Shown piece after piece: positions 41,932 through 50,063 of a stretch of 52,113 nt of DNA. Numbering within the stretch: the stretch's first letter is position 1; every line of letters starts with the position of its first letter. Under the pieces are notes generated by a model. It did not search any database. It saw nothing but the letters and a program-made list of their open reading frames with translations, and was not told the origin of the DNA. Location of the stretch: contig JAFADI010000032.1 of NCBI GenBank assembly GCA_023424965.1, positions 1 through 52,113 on the forward strand. The letters are read 5' to 3'. This DNA is from Bacillota bacterium (lineage in GTDB: Bacteria; Bacillota; Clostridia; Acetivibrionales; JAFADI01). The translations under genes were made by a program, and so were the position numbers.

Positions 41932-44403
41932 ATGTTGAAAAGGATATCTTCCCTGCAAAACCATATGATAAATGTCTTGCTTGCGGCGCTGGGGGGCTTC
42001 AGCCTGATTTACGCCCTGACCACCTCCCTGCATTTCAACCATAATCCCTTTGCAATTTTCGGAGCCGTCTTTGGCCTGCTGCTTGTATACTCACTGCTTT
42101 TCATCAATAAAGTTTCCACCCTGTGCGTCCTTGCCCTCTCGGTCCTATCCGCCCTGGCGGGAAGCGTTTACCTTTACCACAAAGAACTGCTGCTTGCTTA
42201 TCTCTACAAAGCCGTAGCCTATGTCCTCTGGATTTATAACTATACCCAGGGTCTGGAAACCCTGAATACCCGGTACGCCCTCTCTACGCTGGCATTGCTG
42301 GCCTTAACCTTCTCCCTTTTTGTATTCTTTTTTGCAGTAAAGCGTTTTAATTTCTATGTACTGCTGGCAGTGGGAATATCCATCTTTGTTTCCCAATGGA
42401 CCCTGAACTATCTGGTCAGCTACATCCCCTTTTACCTGTTTCTTTTTATCATCTTGATTTATTATATGAAGTTTATTTTTATAAGCAGTACCTCCGATGA
42501 AGGGGGAGAATATGCCCACCCGGCCCAATTCACCCTGTGGATAGCCCCCCTGTGCATTGTAGCCGTGAGTCTGGTGGCCCTTTTCTTTCCCATGAGTGAA
42601 AGGCCCATCGAGTGGCCGTGGCTGGACAAAAAAATCGTCGCCGCCTACAACTATTTTTACAGGGAATACAGGAGTTTCAAATCCTATGATTACTTTTCCC
42701 TTGCCACCTCGGGCTTTGGGAGTACCGGTTCCCTGGGAGGAAAGGTCAAGCTGGACAAAACGGTGGTAATGAAGGTTGAAGCCCCGAGGCAGATCTACCT
42801 CAAAGGAGTGGTCAAGGACCTGTATACGGGAAGTGCATGGATAAACACAGCTGCGGACCAGCCCCAGCTTCCCATCGCAAATGTGAATAACCCGCTGAGG
42901 TTGGATTTCTACGAAATGCTCAACCGCTTCCTCTTTATTGACCGGCTTACCGAAGTGGAATACAACAAATATTTTTTCAAAGATACCGTGAAGATCACCT
43001 TTAAAGACATGAAAACCAAAACCCTTTTTGTGGCCAACAAGAATGAGAAAATCATTTTTGGGAAGCCTTCCTCCGTCGATGCCCAGGTGGACCTGAACGG
43101 TACCCTTACCAGCCGGCAGAAGCTGGGAAGCGATTTCAGCTACACCCTCCAGGTGTACAACCCCAAATATTCCAGCACCGAGTTCATCGAACTGCTGCGG
43201 CAGTCAAAGCCGGGGTATTACCTGGAAAAGTTTGCGCCGGATATTGACAGGTTTAATACCCTGCTGGGCCGGGACATCCTTACGGCAAATCCCGATTTGC
43301 GGCATTACAGCTTTAATTTTGTCCTCCAGGAGAACCCTTTGAGGAACGCCAGCTCGCTCCAGCTGATGAATACCGCCTTTTCAACCGTCAACGATGTCTA
43401 CTCCAGGTATCTCCAACTGCCCGAGCAGTTGCCTGAACGTGTTAAAAAGCTGGCCAGGGATATTACTGCGGGGAAGACTACAGATTACGACAGGGTTAAA
43501 GCCATCGAAGAATATCTTTCCGCCGGCTTCCCCTACACCCTGACACCAAAAGCGACCCCGAAAAACCGGGACTTTGTCGACTATTTCCTTTTTGACCTGA
43601 AAGAAGGCTATTGCAGCTATTATGCCACTGCCATGACCATCATGACAAGAAGCCTGGGGATACCGGCCAGGTATGTGGAAGGCTATATCCTCCCTCCCAA
43701 AGCTTCCTCGGGTAGCACCTATGAGGTAACCAACGAACAGGCCCATGCCTGGGTGGAAGTCTATTTTGAAGGCTTCGGCTGGATTCCTTTCGAATCCACC
43801 TCCCCCTTCCAGTCGGCCTTTTACGCCAACCGGGATATGCAGGGAGTCTATACCGGCAGCTTTGAAAGCAGCCTTGACTATATGCAGTACCTGATGAGGA
43901 TTAAAGGCTACAGTGAGTCGGAGCTGGACCTGAGTGCACTGGAAGACCTCCAGGACCAGGATAACCGGAAATGGTACAGGAATGTGCTGCTCATTCCCCT
44001 TACCCTCCTTGGCCTGCTGCTATTGCTGCTGGCTGTACTCCTATTGAACTGGATAAGAAGAAAAATAAAGCTCCGCAGATTGAAAAATTCGTCTCCAAGG
44101 GACAGCATTCTGGGCTTTTACCACTATTACCTTGAAATCATGGCCCTGGAGGACATAAAAATTGTCCCCGGAGAGACGCCGTCGGAGTTTGCGGAACGCG
44201 TTGCCCGGCTGATACCGATGGCACCGGTGGGCTTTAAAACCGTCACCGGAATATTTATCAACGCCCGGTTTAGCGAAAATGAAATCTCCGATAAGGACAA
44301 GGCGGTTGTTTGCCAGTTTCACGACAGCCTGATTTCAAAAATGAAGGCGGGGATGAGCAAGAGAAATTATCTCTTCTTCCGATACATCCTGGGAAGATTC
44401 TAA
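41932..44403 (+). CDS. Transglutaminase-like membrane protein (TgpA type)
   Basis: The 823-residue product begins with about six transmembrane segments in residues 15-230, followed by an extracytoplasmic region with a transglutaminase core: Cys near 561 in EGYCSYYATAMTIMTRSLGIPARYVEGY and His near 605 in NEQAHAWVEVYF. The third position reads WIPFESTSPF. One more transmembrane segment lies at about 685-705 before a cytoplasmic tail with a DUF4129-like end. The family acts on cell-surface peptides or proteins, with substrate unknown. It ends one base before the convergent pseudouridine synthase gene. The ATG at 41932 follows GGAGAGG. Confidence 0.92.
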   Translation: MLKRISSLQNHMINVLLAALGGFSLIYALTTSLHFNHNPFAIFGAVFGLLLVYSLLFINKVSTLCVLALSVLSALAGSVYLYHKELLLAYLYKAVAYVLWIYNYTQGLETLNTRYALSTLALLALTFSLFVFFFAVKRFNFYVLLAVGISIFVSQWTLNYLVSYIPFYLFLFIILIYYMKFIFISSTSDEGGEYAHPAQFTLWIAPLCIVAVSLVALFFPMSERPIEWPWLDKKIVAAYNYFYREYRSFKSYDYFSLATSGFGSTGSLGGKVKLDKTVVMKVEAPRQIYLKGVVKDLYTGSAWINTAADQPQLPIANVNNPLRLDFYEMLNRFLFIDRLTEVEYNKYFFKDTVKITFKDMKTKTLFVANKNEKIIFGKPSSVDAQVDLNGTLTSRQKLGSDFSYTLQVYNPKYSSTEFIELLRQSKPGYYLEKFAPDIDRFNTLLGRDILTANPDLRHYSFNFVLQENPLRNASSLQLMNTAFSTVNDVYSRYLQLPEQLPERVKKLARDITAGKTTDYDRVKAIEEYLSAGFPYTLTPKATPKNRDFVDYFLFDLKEGYCSYYATAMTIMTRSLGIPARYVEGYILPPKASSGSTYEVTNEQAHAWVEVYFEGFGWIPFESTSPFQSAFYANRDMQGVYTGSFESSLDYMQYLMRIKGYSESELDLSALEDLQDQDNRKWYRNVLLIPLTLLGLLLLLLAVLLLNWIRRKIKLRRLKNSSPRDSILGFYHYYLEIMALEDIKIVPGETPSEFAERVARLIPMAPVGFKTVTGIFINARFSENEISDKDKAVVCQFHDSLISKMKAGMSKRNYLFFRYILGRF

Positions 44404-44404
44404 G

Positions 44405-45322
44405 CTAGGTTGTTCTCAATTCCTCGAGGAGCTTTGAAAAATAAGGAGGCAGCGGAGATTGGAACTCCATTGCTTTTCCTGTGGAAGGGTGAACAAATTG
44501 AAGCTTTCCGGCATGAAGGGCCTGTCCTTTTATGTCATGGGCCTGCTTTCGCCGGCCATATACCTCATCCCCCACGATAGGATAACCGATGTAGGACATA
44601 TGCACCCTGATCTGATGGGTCCTGCCTGTTTCCAATTCCACTTCCACATAGGTGTTATTGCCGAACCTCTCCAGGACCTTGAAATGGGTTACCGCATTCC
44701 TGCCGTTCTTGGTGTTTACGGCCATCTTTTTCCGGTCCGCCGGATGCCTTCCGATAGGAGCATCGATTTTGCCGCTGTCCTCCCGGATGATGCCCTCTAC
44801 TACGGCAAAATACACCCTTTTTATGTCATGGGTCTTCAGCAGCTCCGACAGCTTCTCGTGGGCCGAATTATTTTTTGCTACCACCAAAAGTCCCGAGGTG
44901 TCCTTGTCAATCCTGTGAACGATTCCCGGGCGGATCACCCCGTTGATGTCGGACAGGCTGTCGCCGCAATACTCCATCAGGGCGTTGACCAGTGTGCCGG
45001 AATAATTGCCGGCGGCGGGATGAACCACCATCCCTTTGGGTTTGTCGATCACCACGATATCTTCATCTTCGTAGACGATTTTCAAATCGATTTTTTCCGG
45101 AGCCACATCCAGCTTCTCAGGCTCCGGTATATTTATTATTATCTCGTCTCCCGGCTTCAGCCTGTAGTTTGCTTTCACAGGACCGGCATTCACCAGTATC
45201 TGCTCCTCATCGATCAGCTTCCGTATATAAGAACGGGAGTATTGGTCAATCTTTCCGGATATCCATGCGTCGATTCGAATGTCTTTTTCATCTGAAAGCA
45301 GTTTGATTTCTTCCATCATCAT
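44405..45322 (-). CDS. RluA/RluD family RNA pseudouridine synthase
   Basis: The 305-residue product has an N-terminal S4 RNA-binding domain (RIDAWISGKIDQYSRSYIRKLIDEEQILVN), the opening of the catalytic domain DIVVIDKPKGMVVHPA, and the catalytic motif HRIDKDTSGLLVVAK with Asp139. GRTHQIRVHMSYIGYPIVGDEVYG is typical of RluD-like enzymes. The common Firmicute neighbour lspA lies upstream-adjacent on the same strand, as in B. subtilis (lspA-ylyB). The exact uridine target cannot be told from sequence. Three ATG codons at 45322, 45319 and 45316 are possible starts. Confidence 0.92.
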   Translation of the reverse strand: MMMEEIKLLSDEKDIRIDAWISGKIDQYSRSYIRKLIDEEQILVNAGPVKANYRLKPGDEIIINIPEPEKLDVAPEKIDLKIVYEDEDIVVIDKPKGMVVHPAAGNYSGTLVNALMEYCGDSLSDINGVIRPGIVHRIDKDTSGLLVVAKNNSAHEKLSELLKTHDIKRVYFAVVEGIIREDSGKIDAPIGRHPADRKKMAVNTKNGRNAVTHFKVLERFGNNTYVEVELETGRTHQIRVHMSYIGYPIVGDEVYGRRKQAHDIKGQALHAGKLQFVHPSTGKAMEFQSPLPPYFSKLLEELRTT

Positions 45323-45341
45323 TTCCTTTTATCATTTATAG

Positions 45342-45439
45342 GCATGCTTGAAAAATTAGTTCCCGTTTTTCGCGGGCCGCCTATCGGTATGATACGCGGT
45401 GTAGCGAAATGATACGGGAAGTTATTTTTTCAACATGAC
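45342..45439. repeat. 98-bp palindromic element, copy A
   Basis: Copy A is the reverse complement of 47671-47768 with three mismatches in 98 bases. The ends are imperfect inverted repeats (TTGAAAAA...TTCCCGT), and internal TTCGC/GCGAA and CCGC/GCGG pairs nest inside, so the unit can fold into one long hairpin. It is MITE-like and has no coding capacity. It lies between lspA and the pseudouridine synthase gene. Confidence 0.85.
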
Positions 45440-45470
45440 ATATGGTTTTCCCCAGGCTTTGCCGGGCGGT

Positions 45471-45920
45471 TCACGTTTTTTCCTTGTAGATGAAAAGCAT
45501 GTAATAGGCCAGTATGATGGTGCCGACAACGACAAAGGAGTCTGCCACATTAAATGTGGGAAAATTGTACGACCCAAAATAAAAATCCAGGAAGTCCACT
45601 ACGCTCCCAGCCCGTGCCCTGTCGATAAAATTGCCGGCCGCCCCGCCAAGGATCATGGCAAGAGAGGTACGCAGCACCTTATTGCTGTTTTTTATAATGA
45701 TATAGATCATTACCGCCGAAACGAGCAGCGTCAGCGCCAGGAAAAAAAACCTTCCGTTTTGCAGTATCCCCCAGGCGGCCCCTTTGTTCCTGGAATAGGT
45801 AATATAAAAAAAGTTGTCTATTACCGGTATCATGCTCTGATACTCGACCGTTTTCACAATGTAATACTTCGAAAGCTGATCCAACGCTATTGCAAGTGCG
45901 ATAATAATAATCCAAGGCAT
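45471..45920 (-). CDS. lspA: Lipoprotein signal peptidase (signal peptidase II)
   Basis: LspA cleaves signal peptides of prolipoproteins at the lipid-modified Cys. The 149-residue membrane protein has four hydrophobic segments and both catalytic aspartates, Asp100 in GGAAGNFIDR and Asp127 in FNVADSF. N-terminal ALDQLSKYYIV and NKGAAWGIL are family motifs. The C-terminus is short and basic. AGGAGACAA precedes the ATG. The neighbouring oligopeptide-binding protein is itself a predicted lipoprotein substrate. Confidence 0.96.
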   Translation of the reverse strand: MPWIIIIALAIALDQLSKYYIVKTVEYQSMIPVIDNFFYITYSRNKGAAWGILQNGRFFFLALTLLVSAVMIYIIIKNSNKVLRTSLAMILGGAAGNFIDRARAGSVVDFLDFYFGSYNFPTFNVADSFVVVGTIILAYYMLFIYKEKT

Positions 45921-45987
45921 GGGTTTGTCTCCTTTATGATTTTCATAAGTTAGATTATATATACATTAAAGTCTTTGTTCAAGTCCC

Positions 45988-47658
45988 TTATCCAATGGGA
46001 ATATACCACCGGGTCAAATCGCTCAGTATGTCCCACTGGTAAGGGTTCATCTCCCCTCTGACCTTTTTGTTGTATAAAACCGCATTGTTCAAAAAGCAGA
46101 GTCCGATATAGGGAAGTTCATCGTTTATAATGCTCTTCATGTTTATAAACTGCGCTTTTTTCAGGCTTGCGTCATTCTCCAGCCTGATTTTGTCCAGATA
46201 GGAATCCACATCCGCATTGCTGTAACCCGCAATATTTCTTCCCGTAGCGATTTCCGACGTGGAATACATAAATGAGATGTCGGGTATCGACGGAACCGTA
46301 CAGCCGATCAAAACCATATCGAACTTCCTCTGTCCGATCACCTTCATTTCCTCATCCCAGGCCAGGCTCTTAACCTGCAGGTTTATTCCGGCGGCTTTCA
46401 ACTGCTCGCTTATTTTTACCGCCGCCCTGTACCGGGTCTCATTGTCGTCGTTTACCAGTATTTCCAGGTTCAACGGCGTCATGATACCGTTTATCACCTT
46501 TTGCAGCACCTCATTTTTTTCCTTCCAGCCGTCTTTCAGCAGCATTTCCCTGGCTTTTGCCTGGCTTGGCGTGTAATTGATGATATTGGTGTCAAAAAGC
46601 CAGGTATCCGGTATCAAAGGCAGGTCGGAAGCGATGGCTTCCCCGGGCATCACATCGTTGATCACCGCCGACTTGTCTATCGCCTGGGCGATGGCCTGCC
46701 GCACGGTTTTGTCCATGAGAATGCGGTTGGACAGGTTAAAGGCGATATATTCGTAATTATTTCCCGTGTACTTTTTCAACGTAAGATCCGACCTGCCACT
46801 GTATTTGCTGCACTCTCCCGACTGGACCGTGCTTATGTCCACATCCCGGGTCTGAAATGCGCTGATGGCATCCTTGATGCTTCCATATACCTTTATCTCG
46901 ATATCGTGGATATAGGGCAGGTCAATACCGCTTTTATCAGCGTTTTTTGCATTCCACCATTTGTCATTCATGATAAGCTTGATTCCCGATTTCTCGGCAT
47001 ACTCCTGGAACTTGTAGGGTCCCGTCCCGACCGGTCTCATGTTCCGGTCGGTGATCTGCAGGTTCTCACCCATGAAATAGTGCTTTGGCAGGATTGGAAA
47101 GGTCATGCGCTCCGGCGTGAATGAATCCGGCTTTTTGAGAATAATCCTGAAGGTCTTCCTGTCAACAGCCGCAAAGGTGGACACGTTTTCTATATTTTTT
47201 TTGTAAACCGAGTTGAGGCCGGGATTTAATATGGCACTCAGCGTGAATTCCACATCCTCCGACGCCAGGGGCATATTGTCGTGCCACAGGATATTGTCCT
47301 TCAAATAAAAGGTCCAGATAAGCCCGTCGGAAGAAACCTCCCACCTGTCGGCAAGCACGGGAACGGGTTTCTGGCTTTTATCCAGCTTGACAAGGCCCTC
47401 GAAAATAAGGTTTGAGAAGTTCTGCACATATACATTGCTGGTAAATATGGGATTTAAGGTATCGGGAGTGGTGGTGAAAAGTTTTAACGTCCCCCTTCTC
47501 ACCGGTCCGTTATCCATGATGTCGTCCTTGTTTTTTGCATAATTGGAGTCCATTTCCTGCCTCAAATCCTCACTCTCGCCCATCATGGGCTTGCAGGAGG
47601 CAAAAACCAGGCTCACTGTCAATATGATCGTCAATAAAAGGGATATCCTTCTCACCAT
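45988..47658 (-). CDS. Extracellular peptide-type solute-binding lipoprotein (family 5)
   Basis: The 556-residue product has a lipoprotein signal peptide (hydrophobic 6-19, lipobox LVFASC with Cys near 22) and a family 5 OppA/DppA-like binding domain. The segment GTLKLFTTTPDTLNPIFTSNVYVQNFSNLIFEGLVK and the later VRQAIAQAIDKSAVINDVMPGEA are typical. No permease or ATPase genes are adjacent, so it is an orphan here. Ligand unknown: peptides, nickel and sugars are all possible for the family. Copies of the 98-bp element lie on both sides of the lspA plus lipoprotein pair. Confidence 0.88.
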   Translation of the reverse strand: MVRRISLLLTIILTVSLVFASCKPMMGESEDLRQEMDSNYAKNKDDIMDNGPVRRGTLKLFTTTPDTLNPIFTSNVYVQNFSNLIFEGLVKLDKSQKPVPVLADRWEVSSDGLIWTFYLKDNILWHDNMPLASEDVEFTLSAILNPGLNSVYKKNIENVSTFAAVDRKTFRIILKKPDSFTPERMTFPILPKHYFMGENLQITDRNMRPVGTGPYKFQEYAEKSGIKLIMNDKWWNAKNADKSGIDLPYIHDIEIKVYGSIKDAISAFQTRDVDISTVQSGECSKYSGRSDLTLKKYTGNNYEYIAFNLSNRILMDKTVRQAIAQAIDKSAVINDVMPGEAIASDLPLIPDTWLFDTNIINYTPSQAKAREMLLKDGWKEKNEVLQKVINGIMTPLNLEILVNDDNETRYRAAVKISEQLKAAGINLQVKSLAWDEEMKVIGQRKFDMVLIGCTVPSIPDISFMYSTSEIATGRNIAGYSNADVDSYLDKIRLENDASLKKAQFINMKSIINDELPYIGLCFLNNAVLYNKKVRGEMNPYQWDILSDLTRWYIPIG

Positions 47659-47670
47659 TTGCTCTCCTTA

Positions 47671-47768
47671 GTCATGTTGAAAAAATAACTTCCCGTATCA
47701 TTTCGCTACACCGCGTATCCTACCGATAAGCGGCCCGCGAAAAACGGGAACTAATTTTTCAATCATGC
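47671..47768. repeat. 98-bp palindromic element, copy B
   Basis: Inverted relative to copy A at 45342-45439, with three differences. It lies between the pgeF stop and the lipoprotein start, ending 13 bases before the latter's ATG, so the transcript leader of that gene would include it if read from pgeF. Confidence 0.85.
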
Positions 47769-47776
47769 TTTAACGG

Positions 47777-48628
47777 TTATTTAGAGGCCTGTTTCAACTG
47801 CATGATTGCCGCGAGGCTTCCTGTCCTGCCTTTGTCTCCGCGGTGTGAAAAAAACAGGTCTTTATTGCATTTTGTACAAATTCCGCTGATGCTTATATTT
47901 TGCTCCTTGACGCCGGCGGACAGGAGGGTTCTTTTTATGGTTTCCTGCAAATTGATGTGCCATTTGCCTTCCCCTGTTTTTCTGCACACTTCTTCATTCC
48001 AGGGAAATTTTACGGCAAATTCACTGTAAACCTCGTCCCCCGCTTCAAAGCAGCAAGCGCCGATGGAGGGTCCCACAGCGGCAATGATGTCTTCGCCTTT
48101 GCAGCCATAGGTCTCCGTCATTTTTTCCACCGTCACCTTTCCTATTTCTTTGACGGTTCCTCTCCAGCCTGAGTGTGACAGGGCAATCGCTTTCCGGACG
48201 GGGTCAAAAAGGAATATAGGCACACAGTCGGCGTAAAAGGTCACCAGGGCTACCCCCGGTCTATCCGTCATCAGCCCGTCATAGCCTTTAATATCGCTTT
48301 CCCTGGTTATCCCTTTGCCACGGTCTCCTTCATCCACCGCTCTTACCCTGTCTTCATGCACCTGGTTTGAAAATACCAGGTGCTCCATTTCAATCTCCAG
48401 TTCACGGCATAGCCTTCTGTAGTTTTCTTCCACATTGGACCTGTCGTCTTTTTTATTGAAGCCCATGTTCAGCGCCTGGCATTCGCCGGTGCTGACACCG
48501 CCCTTTCTGGTTGTAAAGCAATGGGTCAATGCACTTTCATGGTTTAGCAGGTTTTTGAACTGTATGTATTCCAGTTGGCCCCTTTTTGCGTGAATGAAGC
48601 CTCTGTCGTTAATTTCATCAATCCTCAA
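47777..48628 (-). CDS. pgeF: Peptidoglycan editing factor PgeF (YfiH/YlmD family, laccase-like)
   Basis: The product of about 283 residues belongs to the DUF152 family. The metal-binding residues appear in FSNQVHEDRVRAV, TFYADCVPIFLFDP and ALSHSGWRGTVKEI, with the conserved GPSIGACCFEAGDEV. E. coli PgeF removes wrongly incorporated amino acids from peptidoglycan precursors; other members are described as purine nucleoside-processing enzymes. The TTG at 48628, eight bases after GGAGG, is my preferred start; a TTG at 48643 overlaps that ribosome site. It has its own promoter. Confidence 0.9.
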   Translation of the reverse strand: MRIDEINDRGFIHAKRGQLEYIQFKNLLNHESALTHCFTTRKGGVSTGECQALNMGFNKKDDRSNVEENYRRLCRELEIEMEHLVFSNQVHEDRVRAVDEGDRGKGITRESDIKGYDGLMTDRPGVALVTFYADCVPIFLFDPVRKAIALSHSGWRGTVKEIGKVTVEKMTETYGCKGEDIIAAVGPSIGACCFEAGDEVYSEFAVKFPWNEEVCRKTGEGKWHINLQETIKRTLLSAGVKEQNISISGICTKCNKDLFFSHRGDKGRTGSLAAIMQLKQASK

Positions 48629-48660
48629 GTTTTCAGCCTCCAAAAATTGTTACACTATAA

Positions 48661-48689
48661 AATATACCATACCCTTCTCCGGGCTACAA
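48661..48689 (-). promoter_or_regulatory. Candidate sigma-A promoter of pgeF
   Basis: TTGTAG and TATATT are 17 bases apart on the minus strand, about 33 bases before the preferred start. Confidence 0.6.
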
Positions 48690-48712
48690 CAGGCATACAC
48701 TTCCCAAAAAGG

Positions 48713-48737
48713 GCAAAAAAAAAGCATCGGGAATGCC
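48713..48737 (-). terminator. Terminator of spoVS copy 2
   Basis: GGCATT and GATGCT pair with two wobble bases around CCC, followed by a run of eight or more T on the minus strand. Confidence 0.65.
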
Positions 48738-48804
48738 AATTGGGCCACCTCAGTAATGAAATGACCCAAAACCAGCTTTTTGTTTATCGGTTATGATAAA
48801 CCGG

Positions 48805-49068
48805 TTATCTTCTTGGTTCAACGATAAGCTTTATCGCAGTTCTTTCTTCACCGTCAATTTGAACATCTGTGAAAGCAGGAATGCAAATCAATTCGATTCC
48901 TGCCGGGGCAACAAAACCTCTTGCAATAGCTACGGCCTTCACGGCCTGGTTCAAAGCTCCTGCACCAATAGCTTGTATCTCGGCAGAGCCTCTCTCCCTT
49001 ATAACTCCGGCTAAGGCACCTGCAATGGAATTTGGATTGGACTTTGCTGAGACCTTTAATACATCCAT
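48805..49068 (-). CDS. spoVS: Stage V sporulation protein S, copy 2
   Basis: From ATG 49068 the product has 87 residues and aligns with copy 1 over its whole length (MDVLKVSAKSNPNSIAGALA; IQAIGAGALNQAVKAVAIARGFVAP; DGEERTAIKLIVEPRR). TAGGGGGTTG is well placed before this ATG; the longer frame to 49089 would begin inside the ribosome site. This copy sits after rny and ymdB, the location of spoVS in B. subtilis, so it is the positional orthologue. It has a near-perfect sigma-H promoter. Confidence 0.96.
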   Translation of the reverse strand: MDVLKVSAKSNPNSIAGALAGVIRERGSAEIQAIGAGALNQAVKAVAIARGFVAPAGIELICIPAFTDVQIDGEERTAIKLIVEPRR

Positions 49069-49100
49069 GATACAACCCCCTAACAACATTCATAACACAA

Positions 49101-49129
49101 TTATTCTACAAAAAATTTGAAATTCCTCT
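49101..49129 (-). promoter_or_regulatory. Sigma-H promoter of spoVS copy 2
   Basis: AGAGGAATT, 11 bases, then GTAGAATAA on the minus strand fit RnAGGAwWW / RnnGAATww at every position. Spacing equals that of the motif before copy 1. Confidence 0.75.
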
Positions 49130-49179
49130 TTTTTTATAGAAGAATTAGAAAATATTGTATTATTTCAGTTACAAGGAGC

Positions 49180-49965
49180 TCACGCCATGTTCAGAAGCCG
49201 GGAAATTCTCTCTATACTTACTGTCTTGCCGCTAACCTCATCGATTTCCATGACCACGGCGTTAAACTGTGCCGGTCCTCTGGCGATCTCGAACTTTGCC
49301 GGCATGTGGGTAATAAACTTGTTTATGATGATCTCCCTGTCGATGCCGATGATTCCGTCGTAGGGGCCCGTCATTCCCACATCGGTTATGTATGCCGTTC
49401 CAAAGGGCAATATCCTTTCGTCGGCCGTCTGTACATGGGTGTGGGTACCCAGAACGCAGCTCACCCTGCCGTCGATATGCCAGGCCAAAGCACATTTTTC
49501 AGAGGTGGCCTCTGCGTGCATATCTACCAGAACGGCCTTTACAGAGCTTTTCAGGTAGTCTATTTCCCTCTCGGCGGCTTTAAAGGGGCAGTCCACACTT
49601 TCCATGTAAACCCTGCCCAGAAGGTTGAGGATTCCTATTTTTTTGCCGTTGACATGAATCACTGCCGAACCCTTGCCGGGCAATTCCGGAGGATAATTTG
49701 CAGGCCGCACAATATTGGGATCCGAATCGATAAAATTGAGTATTTCTCTTTTAGACCATGTGTGATTTCCCATGGTTATGGCATCAACACCGGATTTATA
49801 CAGCTCCTGGGCCACCACATAGGTAATGCCGCTGCCTCCTGCGGCGTTTTCACAGTTTGCTATGCAAATATCAATGCCCATCGATTTCTTCAAAGGAGAA
49901 ACAATTTCCTTCACTGCTTTTCTCCCGGGGTTTCCTACTACATCACCAATAAATAAGACCTTCAA
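49180..49965 (-). CDS. ymdB: YmdB-type metallophosphoesterase (TIGR00282 family)
   Basis: The 261-residue product begins KVLFIGDVVGNPGRKAV, with metal ligands in Asp8, IANCENAAGG, TMGNHTWSKREIL and a His pair in VLGTHTHVQTADE. This family hydrolyses 2',3'-cyclic nucleotides; B. subtilis YmdB affects biofilm and motility decisions and lies next to rny, as here. The TTG start at 49965 has GGAGG seven bases upstream. A terminator separates it from rny. Confidence 0.93.
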   Translation of the reverse strand: MKVLFIGDVVGNPGRKAVKEIVSPLKKSMGIDICIANCENAAGGSGITYVVAQELYKSGVDAITMGNHTWSKREILNFIDSDPNIVRPANYPPELPGKGSAVIHVNGKKIGILNLLGRVYMESVDCPFKAAEREIDYLKSSVKAVLVDMHAEATSEKCALAWHIDGRVSCVLGTHTHVQTADERILPFGTAYITDVGMTGPYDGIIGIDREIIINKFITHMPAKFEIARGPAQFNAVVMEIDEVSGKTVSIERISRLLNMA

Positions 49966-50020
49966 ATTGCAGCCTCCATTTCTCTAGGAACTTATAATAT
50001 TATTTCCCACCCCAACAACA

Positions 50021-50046
50021 TAAAAAGCGTGTTTCCACGCTTTTTA
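50021..50046 (-). terminator. Terminator between rny and ymdB
   Basis: AAAAAGCGTG and CACGCTTTTT pair perfectly around a short loop, ending in a T run; it works in either direction. Confidence 0.85.
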
Positions 50047-50063
50047 TGTTTATTTGTCGGATG

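Noticed and set aside
45342..47768. A composite transposon carrying lspA and the lipoprotein gene
   Set aside because: The flanking units are only 98 bases long with no transposase, no obvious target-site duplication around the whole segment, and lspA with rluD is a normal Firmicute gene order.
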